A DNA stretch of 64,000 bases. It comes from Verrucosispora sp. NA02020. GTDB lineage: Bacteria > Actinomycetota > Actinomycetes > Mycobacteriales > Micromonosporaceae. A program made the position numbers and the translations under genes. The stretch lies in NCBI RefSeq assembly GCF_013364215.1, contig NZ_CP054923.1, positions 434,001 through 498,000 on the forward strand, given 5' to 3'. The notes beneath the pieces are model-generated. The model was not told the origin of the DNA. It saw only the letters and a list, made by a program, of their open reading frames with translations, and made no database searches. Shown one piece after another: positions 58,886 to 64,000 of the stretch (its first letter is position 1; every line of letters begins with the position of its first letter).

Positions 58886-60445
58886 TCAGCGACCGCCGGT
58901 GGCGGACGGGGTGGCCGAGGTGCTCTCCTCGGGATCGCTGCTGCTCGCCGCCGTGGTCGGGGCGAGGCTGCTGCGCGTCGGGTCGAGGCTGCTGTTCTCC
59001 GTACTCGGGGTGGCCGTGGCCGTGGCCGACGGGCTCTCCGACGGCGAGCCCGTCGGCGACGGCGTCACCGACGGGGAGGGCGAGTCGGTCGGCTTCGGCG
59101 TGGGCGAGCCCGTCGGCGAGGGGGACGGCGACGTCGGTCGCGGAGTCGGCGTCGGCTTCGGGCTGGTGGTGGGCTTCGGGGTCGGCTTCGGCGTGGGCTT
59201 GGGTGCCGGCGGCTGCGACGGGGTGGGCGGAGTGGCGGGGGCGGGCACCGCACCGACCACCCGGGTCGCGGCGTAGAACCGGGACCAGCGCACCGTCGAG
59301 ATCTTCACCACGTCGCCGGTGGTCGGTGCGTGGATCATCTTGCCGCCGCCGACGTACATGCCCATGTGGTGGACGGTCCGCCAACTGCTGCCGGAGGCGA
59401 AGAAGATCAGATCGCCGGGGAGCAGCGCGGTGCGCGGCACGGTGCGGGACCGGGTCGCGTAGTACTGGTCGCGGGCGACCCGCGGCAGTTTGTAGTACCC
59501 GGCCGACCGGTACGCCGACCAGACCAGGCCGGAGCAGTCGAACGAGTTCGGTCCGGTGGCACCCCAGACGTACGGGTCGCCGAGCTGACGCCGGGCGTAC
59601 GCGAGGGCGGCCAGCGCGGTGGGGTGCGCGACCAGTCCGTCGGCCGACTGGTCGAGGTAGTCGGCACCGAGTTGCTGCTCGGCGGCCTCCTGCTGGCGGG
59701 CCAGCGTGATCAACTGCGCGGAGTTCTCCTCGCGCAGTTTGACCAGCTTGGCCTCTTCCTCACGCAGCGACTGCTGCGTGGCGGCGTACTGCTGCTGCAC
59801 CCCGCGCAGCCGCTGATCGGCGGCGGCGTACGCCTGCGTGGCCACCTGCTCGTCGGCCCGCGCACGGCTGACCTGGCCGGCGGCCGGCCCGGTGGCGCCC
59901 TCGCTGCGCTCGCCCCGGTTGGCCCGGTGCAGTAGTTCCAGGTCCCGCAGGGTGGCCGCCCAGTCGCCGGGCGGCTGGGCGGCGTCGACCTTGATCGCCT
60001 CGGCGGCGACCTGGTCGGCACGCTGCTCGGCCTGCTGGACCGCGGCCCGGGCGAACTCCAGGGTGCGTCCGGCCGCGGTGTGCTGGGTCTCGGCCTCGGT
60101 GCGCTGCTGTTGCAGGTCGAGTAGTTGGGTGCCGAGTTCGCCGATCCGTGCCTCGACGGCGGTGATCTGGGCTTCGAGCGCGTTGCCGGCGGGGGTGACG
60201 GTCGGGGCGATCACGCCGGGGGTGCCGCCGGGCGGTGCGCCGGGCAGTTGGAGCTGACCGGCGACGGCCGGGCGGGAACCGCTGTCGGGCACCGTGGCCG
60301 GGACGCTCGGCTCGGCGTACGCGGGAGCGGCGAGGACGGCGCTGGCGACGGCGCTGAGCAGCGCGGACCAGAGCATCGGCCGCAGCACCGGCGAGACCAG
60401 CGGACTCCGTCGCCGTCGCCGCCGTCCGTCCGTGCTGTCGACCAT
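58886..60445 (-). CDS. NlpC/P60 cell-wall endopeptidase with coiled coil and Pro/Ser tail
   Basis: This 519-residue secreted hydrolase cuts peptidoglycan stem peptides. After an N-terminal membrane/signal segment ([20 protein letters not shown], cleavage after AYA) comes a long coiled coil (residues 80-260, [28 protein letters not shown] in outline), then the NlpC/P60 domain (residues 280-400). That domain has Cys in [17 protein letters not shown], His in [16 protein letters not shown] and the third residue nearby. A 120-residue Pro/Thr/Ser tail follows ([14 protein letters not shown]), which may span the wall. The layout is that of RipA-like enzymes, where the coiled coil can inhibit the domain. 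ATG 60445 has a GGGAG site. Confidence 0.9.
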   Translation of the reverse strand: MVDSTDGRRRRRRSPLVSPVLRPMLWSALLSAVASAVLAAPAYAEPSVPATVPDSGSRPAVAGQLQLPGAPPGGTPGVIAPTVTPAGNALEAQITAVEARIGELGTQLLDLQQQRTEAETQHTAAGRTLEFARAAVQQAEQRADQVAAEAIKVDAAQPPGDWAATLRDLELLHRANRGERSEGATGPAAGQVSRARADEQVATQAYAAADQRLRGVQQQYAATQQSLREEEAKLVKLREENSAQLITLARQQEAAEQQLGADYLDQSADGLVAHPTALAALAYARRQLGDPYVWGATGPNSFDCSGLVWSAYRSAGYYKLPRVARDQYYATRSRTVPRTALLPGDLIFFASGSSWRTVHHMGMYVGGGKMIHAPTTGDVVKISTVRWSRFYAATRVVGAVPAPATPPTPSQPPAPKPTPKPTPKPTTSPKPTPTPRPTSPSPSPTGSPTPKPTDSPSPSVTPSPTGSPSESPSATATATPSTENSSLDPTRSSLAPTTAASSSDPEESTSATPSATGGR

Positions 60446-60738
60446 CGGGCTCCCGTCCGGACCTGCTCCGCCGCGCCGGGGGTCGGACGCGGATGTGGGG
60501 ACGCTACTGCCAGGTGTCGCCAGATCGCCTGGTGTCACCGGTGCGAGGTGTGGCGTGCCCCATCCTGTCTTACCTCACCTGCTGCGCGGTGTCGATGTTT
60601 GGACGGGTTAAAGGAAGCTGTGAGTTCGGGAGACGCTGGTCACCGAAGGACCACGGTGTGAGCAGCCCGGGTCTGCGACGTAGGCTCTGACTGCGGCCGG
60701 TAACGGTCGCGGACGCAGGGGAAAGGGACGGGCTTTCG

Positions 60739-61908
60739 ATGGACGCCGGACTCAAGCGCGAGCTCGAAGCGAAGGTGTACGCCGGGGAGCGGCTGACCCG
60801 TGAGGACGGCATCGCGCTCTACTCCAGCGACGACCTGACCTGGTTGGGGCGACTGGCCCACCACGCGCGTACCGAGCGCAACGGCGAGCGGGTGATGTTC
60901 AACGTCAACCGGCACCTCAACCTGACCAACGTCTGCTCCGCCTCCTGCGCGTACTGCTCCTTCCAGCGCAAGCCGGGCGAGAAGGACGCGTACACGATGC
61001 GCATCGACGAGGCGGTCCGCAAGGCCAAGGAGATGGAGGACGAGCAGCTCACCGAGCTGCACATCGTCAACGGCCTGCACCCGACCCTGCCCTGGCGCTA
61101 CTACCCGAAGGTGCTGCGCGAGCTGAAGGCCGCGCTGCCGAAGGTCAAGCTCAAGGCGTTCACCGCCACCGAGGTGCAGTGGTTCGAGAAGATCAGCGGG
61201 CTGACCGCCGACGCGATCCTGGACGAGCTGATGGAAGCCGGTCTGGAGTCGTTGACCGGTGGCGGTGCGGAGATCTTCGACTGGGAGGTCCGCCAGCACA
61301 TCGTCGACCACGCCTGCCACTGGGAGGACTGGTCACGGATCCACCGCCTGGCGCACAGCAAGGGCATGAAGACGCCGTCGACCATGCTCTACGGCCACAT
61401 CGAGGAGCCGAGGCACCGGGTCGACCACGTGCTGAGGCTGCGGGAGCTGCAGGACGAGACCAATGGCTTCGTGGTCTTCATCCCGCTGCGCTACCAGCAC
61501 GACTTCGTCGACTCGGCGGACGGCAAGGTCCGTAATCGGATCCAGGCCCGCACCACGATGGCCTCGCCGGCCGAGTCGTTGAAGACCTTCGCGGTCTCCC
61601 GGCTGCTCTTCGACAACGTGCCGCACGTGAAGTGCTTCTGGGTGATGCACGGGCTCTCGGTGGCCCAGCTCTCGCTCAACTTCGGCGTCGACGACCTGGA
61701 CGGCTCGGTCGTCGAATACAAGATCACGCACGACGCGGACTCATACGGGACGCCGAACACGATGCACCGGGACGACCTGCTGCACCTGATCTGGGACGCC
61801 GGCTTCCGTCCGGTCGAGCGGAACACCCGCTACGAGGTGGTCCGCGAGTACGACGCCGCGCCGAGCATGGCGGAGCGCCGGTCCGAGCCGCAGCAGGTCT
61901 GGGCCTGA
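60739..61908 (+). CDS. mqnE: Aminofutalosine synthase MqnE (radical SAM)
   Basis: MqnE joins 3-[(1-carboxyvinyl)oxy]benzoate and SAM to give aminofutalosine, the first committed step of the futalosine menaquinone route. The 389-residue product has the cluster motif C66-x3-C70-x2-C73 in NVCSASCAYCSF, the preceding NRHLNLTN, GGGAEIF and GMKTPSTMLYGHIEEP. MqnC also is a radical SAM enzyme but has a different cluster neighbourhood. It shows that the UbiA/UbiD/UbiX genes at 48-52 kb work in menaquinone, not ubiquinone, synthesis. AGGGGAAAGGG stands about 13 nt before the ATG. Confidence 0.95.
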   Translation: MDAGLKRELEAKVYAGERLTREDGIALYSSDDLTWLGRLAHHARTERNGERVMFNVNRHLNLTNVCSASCAYCSFQRKPGEKDAYTMRIDEAVRKAKEMEDEQLTELHIVNGLHPTLPWRYYPKVLRELKAALPKVKLKAFTATEVQWFEKISGLTADAILDELMEAGLESLTGGGAEIFDWEVRQHIVDHACHWEDWSRIHRLAHSKGMKTPSTMLYGHIEEPRHRVDHVLRLRELQDETNGFVVFIPLRYQHDFVDSADGKVRNRIQARTTMASPAESLKTFAVSRLLFDNVPHVKCFWVMHGLSVAQLSLNFGVDDLDGSVVEYKITHDADSYGTPNTMHRDDLLHLIWDAGFRPVERNTRYEVVREYDAAPSMAERRSEPQQVWA

Positions 61909-61932
61909 GTCGACGCGTACCCTGGCACGACG

Positions 61933-62355
61933 ATGAGCGAGCAACAGAGCGCGTTCCCCCGCCGGGACGACGACGGGCGCATCCGGTTCCTGGGTGACCT
62001 GCTCGGCGTCAGCCTGGGCGGAGTGGTCATCGGGATGCTGGTGCTGGTGCTCTTCGACACCGCCTTCGCCTGGTTCGGTGCCGGTGACTTCGGCCAGGCC
62101 AACGGGTGGCTGGCGGTGATCCTGGCCGTCTGGTTGTTCTGGGAGGACTTCCGGGCCTGGGAGTTCGGCGCGCCCCGGTTGGTGGCCGGGTTGGTGGCGC
62201 TGGCGATGGCGGTGGTCTCCGGTCTGCTGGTGGCAGGCGTGGTGACCGGGCTGCCGCCGCTGCTCTCCGGCGGCCTGGCGGCGGTGACGTTCACCGTCGT
62301 GTACGCGTTGGTCTGGTTCCCCGGCGTCCGTTGGCTGGTCGACCGGACGATCTGA
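61933..62355 (+). CDS. Conserved membrane protein of unknown function
   Basis: This is a 140-residue protein with four helices (LGGVVIGMLVLVLFDTAFAWF, GWLAVILAVWLFWEDF, LVAGLVALAMAVVSGLLVAGVV, GLAAVTFTVVYALVWF) and a charged N-terminus. No functional motif is visible. It follows mqnE by 24 nt and precedes the DUF4229 gene by 7 nt on the same strand, so it is probably in a menaquinone-linked operon. Confidence 0.7.
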   Translation: MSEQQSAFPRRDDDGRIRFLGDLLGVSLGGVVIGMLVLVLFDTAFAWFGAGDFGQANGWLAVILAVWLFWEDFRAWEFGAPRLVAGLVALAMAVVSGLLVAGVVTGLPPLLSGGLAAVTFTVVYALVWFPGVRWLVDRTI

Positions 62356-62362
62356 GGTCGCC

Positions 62363-62767
62363 GTGCGGCGCGGCCGCACACAGGAGCTGAGAGACGCCGC
62401 CGCCCGGCGGAGAATGGAGTACGACGTGAGCGCGGCGGCCAAGTACACCCTCGGCCGGATCGGCCTGTTCGTGGTCGTGATGCTGGCCCTCTGGCCGGTC
62501 GACATGGACATCTTCCTCAAGCTGATCCTGGCGCTGCTGTTCTCCGCCGCGGTCTCCTTCTTCCTGCTCAAGGGCGTACGCGACCAGATGGCCGAGGAGA
62601 TGGCCGCCGCCGCCGAGCGTCGCCGCTCGGAGAAGGAGCGGCTGCGGTCCGCCCTGGCCGGCGAGGACCAGGCCGAGGCCGACCCGGTCTCCGGCGGCCA
62701 GACCGACGGCGGATCGGCCGACCAGTCCGGCTCGTCCACCGAGCCGGGACGCGGCTCGTCCTCCTGA
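62363..62767 (+). CDS. DUF4229 membrane protein
   Basis: This is a 134-residue protein of the actinobacterial DUF4229 family: AKYTLGRIGLFVVVMLALWPVDMD, FLKLILALLFSAAVSFFLLKGVRDQ, then a charged helix (EEMAAAAERRRSEKERLRSAL) and a disordered tail. It has two helices and a hairpin orientation. GTG 62363 has GAGGT upstream; ATG 62414 and GTG 62426 are possible and would fit the usual family length better. DUF4229 genes are commonly found near menaquinone genes in actinobacteria; the function is unknown. Confidence 0.75.
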   Translation: MRRGRTQELRDAAARRRMEYDVSAAAKYTLGRIGLFVVVMLALWPVDMDIFLKLILALLFSAAVSFFLLKGVRDQMAEEMAAAAERRRSEKERLRSALAGEDQAEADPVSGGQTDGGSADQSGSSTEPGRGSSS

Positions 62768-62909
62768 CCTGCGGCGACGGGACCATGTCGTCGGCATGAG
62801 GATCCGACTGGGATGGGCCGTACAACGATCGATGTTGATATGACCATGTGACCGGTGGTGGGCTGTCCGCTGCCGGGCGGGGAACCCCCGCGCCTCCAGG
62901 AGGTTGTCC

Positions 62910-64000
62910 ATGGCCTTCCGTTCGATCCCCGTCCGCCGTGCCCTGGCGCTCATCGTCGCCGCCGGGCTCGGCCTGCTCACCATCTCCGCACCACCGGTGT
63001 CCGCCGAACCGGCCCCGAACCGGGACGAGCAGCCGGCCGCCGTGCCCTACCGGGTTCTGGGTCCGAAGACGCTCGCCGACCGCAACGCGATCGCCGGCAC
63101 CGGTGCCGCGATCGACTACTCCGAACACGGGGTGCTGCACGTCTCGGCCACCCGCGCCGAGGCCGCCGCGATCACCCGCCTCGGGTTCCGGCTGGAGGCG
63201 ACCGCCGCCCTGCCCACCGATCGGGGCGCCACGGACGGGCAGGTCGGCGCGTTGGCCTTCCCGCCGGCCGACGCGAACTACCACGACTACGCGGAGATGA
63301 CCGCCGTGGTCAACCAGGTCGTTGCGGACCACCCGTCGATCGCCCGCAAGGTCAGCATCGGCAGCTCGTACGAGGGCCGGGAGCTGGTGGCGGTGAAGAT
63401 CTCCGACAACGTCGCCACCGACGAGAACGAGCCGGAGATCCTCTTCAACGCCCAGCAGCACGCCCGCGAGCACCTGACCGTCGAGATGGCGATCTACCTG
63501 CTCAACCTCTTCACCGACAACTACGGCTCCGACTCCCGGATCACCGGCCTGGTCAACAACCGGGAGATCTGGATCGTGCCGACCGTCAACCCCGACGGCA
63601 GCGAGTACGACATCGCCACCGGCTCCTACCGGTCCTGGCGGAAGAACCGCCAACCCAACAGCGGTTCGTCGTACGTCGGCACCGACCTGAACCGCAACTG
63701 GAGCTTCAACTTCGGGTGCTGCGGCGGCTCGTCCGGCTCCACCTCCTCGGACACCTACCGGGGCCCGTCGGCGTTCTCCGCTCCCGAGACGCAGGCGCTG
63801 CGCAACTTCGTCAACAGCCGGGTGGTCGGCGGGGTGCAGCAGATCAAGGCCAACATCGACTTCCACACCTACTCCGAGCTGGTGCTCTGGCCGTACGGCT
63901 ACACGACCAGCAACACCGCCACCGGGATGAACGCCGACCAGTACAACACCTTCGCCACCATCGGCCAGCAGATGGCGGCGACCAACGGCTTCACCCCGCA
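62910..64000 (+). CDS. M14 zinc carboxypeptidase, secreted, 3'-truncated by window edge
   Basis: This secreted metallocarboxypeptidase removes C-terminal residues. A signal peptide ([24 protein letters not shown]) is followed by a pro-region of about 80 residues and the M14 domain. Zinc ligands are H184 and E187 in [11 protein letters not shown] and H319 in [15 protein letters not shown]; substrate-binding features are [10 protein letters not shown] and NPDGSEYD. The frame is open to 64000, so the catalytic Glu and C-terminus are outside. ATG 62910 has an AGGAGG site. In this family further C-terminal domains are common. Confidence 0.92.
   Translation, partial: MAFRSIPVRRALALIVAAGLGLLTISAPPVSAEPAPNRDEQPAAVPYRVLGPKTLADRNAIAGTGAAIDYSEHGVLHVSATRAEAAAITRLGFRLEATAALPTDRGATDGQVGALAFPPADANYHDYAEMTAVVNQVVADHPSIARKVSIGSSYEGRELVAVKISDNVATDENEPEILFNAQQHAREHLTVEMAIYLLNLFTDNYGSDSRITGLVNNREIWIVPTVNPDGSEYDIATGSYRSWRKNRQPNSGSSYVGTDLNRNWSFNFGCCGGSSGSTSSDTYRGPSAFSAPETQALRNFVNSRVVGGVQQIKANIDFHTYSELVLWPYGYTTSNTATGMNADQYNTFATIGQQMAATNGFTP

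Noticed and set aside
60446..60738. Possible ydaO (c-di-AMP) riboswitch upstream of the NlpC/P60 gene
   Set aside because: Such switches precede NlpC/P60 genes in actinobacteria, but I could not find the conserved core segments in this gap.

Overview
The window comes from a very GC-rich, sporulating actinobacterium, most likely a Micromonosporaceae member (Micromonospora or a close relative). The evidence is codon use, GTG starts, a BldC-type regulator, futalosine-pathway menaquinone genes, a hemL/phosphatase/cytochrome c maturation block in the same order as in mycobacteria, and several short palindromic repeats of a kind I associate with this family. The family placement is inference; the genes are read from the sequence.

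Left end (1-2.9 kb): an AT-richer cassette holds a C5-cytosine methyltransferase (cut by the window edge), a Vsr mismatch endonuclease and a GIY-YIG nuclease. It abuts the 3' end of a tRNA-Lys(TTT) gene, so it looks like a restriction-modification island.

3-15 kb: ordinary core and accessory genes. These are a DUF1772 membrane protein, an SDR, a beta-helix lipoprotein, a PadR/ABC module, a PP2C phosphatase, an ATPase-LuxR regulator, an XRE-cupin/BenE pair with a palindromic operator, a small gene behind a perfect LexA box, mscL and a FadR/MFS pair.

15-36 kb: signal transduction dominates. A tightly overlapping operon encodes RsbR, RsbS, RsbT, a HATPase-PP2C, a histidine kinase and a response regulator-PP2C, that is, a stressosome with an attached phosphorelay. 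Further on lie a second PadR/ABC module, protease II, an FAD oxidoreductase under a LexA-like box, a HATPase-GAF-PP2C, a soluble six-HAMP hybrid kinase, its response regulator and a STAS protein.

36-43 kb: hemL, a histidine phosphatase, resA, ccdA, resB and ccsB form a heme and system II cytochrome c maturation operon. ccdA carries an in-frame copy of a dispersed 58-nt palindromic repeat. 43-48 kb is accessory: an archaeal-type ATPase, a headless DUF5753-DUF397 fusion starting at another palindrome, a transglutaminase-like protein and a secreted protein.

48-64 kb: late menaquinone genes (UbiD, UbiA and UbiX types) with a class I terpene cyclase lodged among them, then bldC, an Lrp/cysteine desulfhydrase pair, a DEAD-box helicase, a proline-rich membrane protein, an NlpC/P60 hydrolase, mqnE, two small membrane proteins and an M14 carboxypeptidase cut by the right edge.

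Two themes recur. Many first genes have a TAnnnT box 6-7 nt before the start codon, which suggests leaderless mRNAs. Short palindromes sit inside or at the ends of coding sequences.
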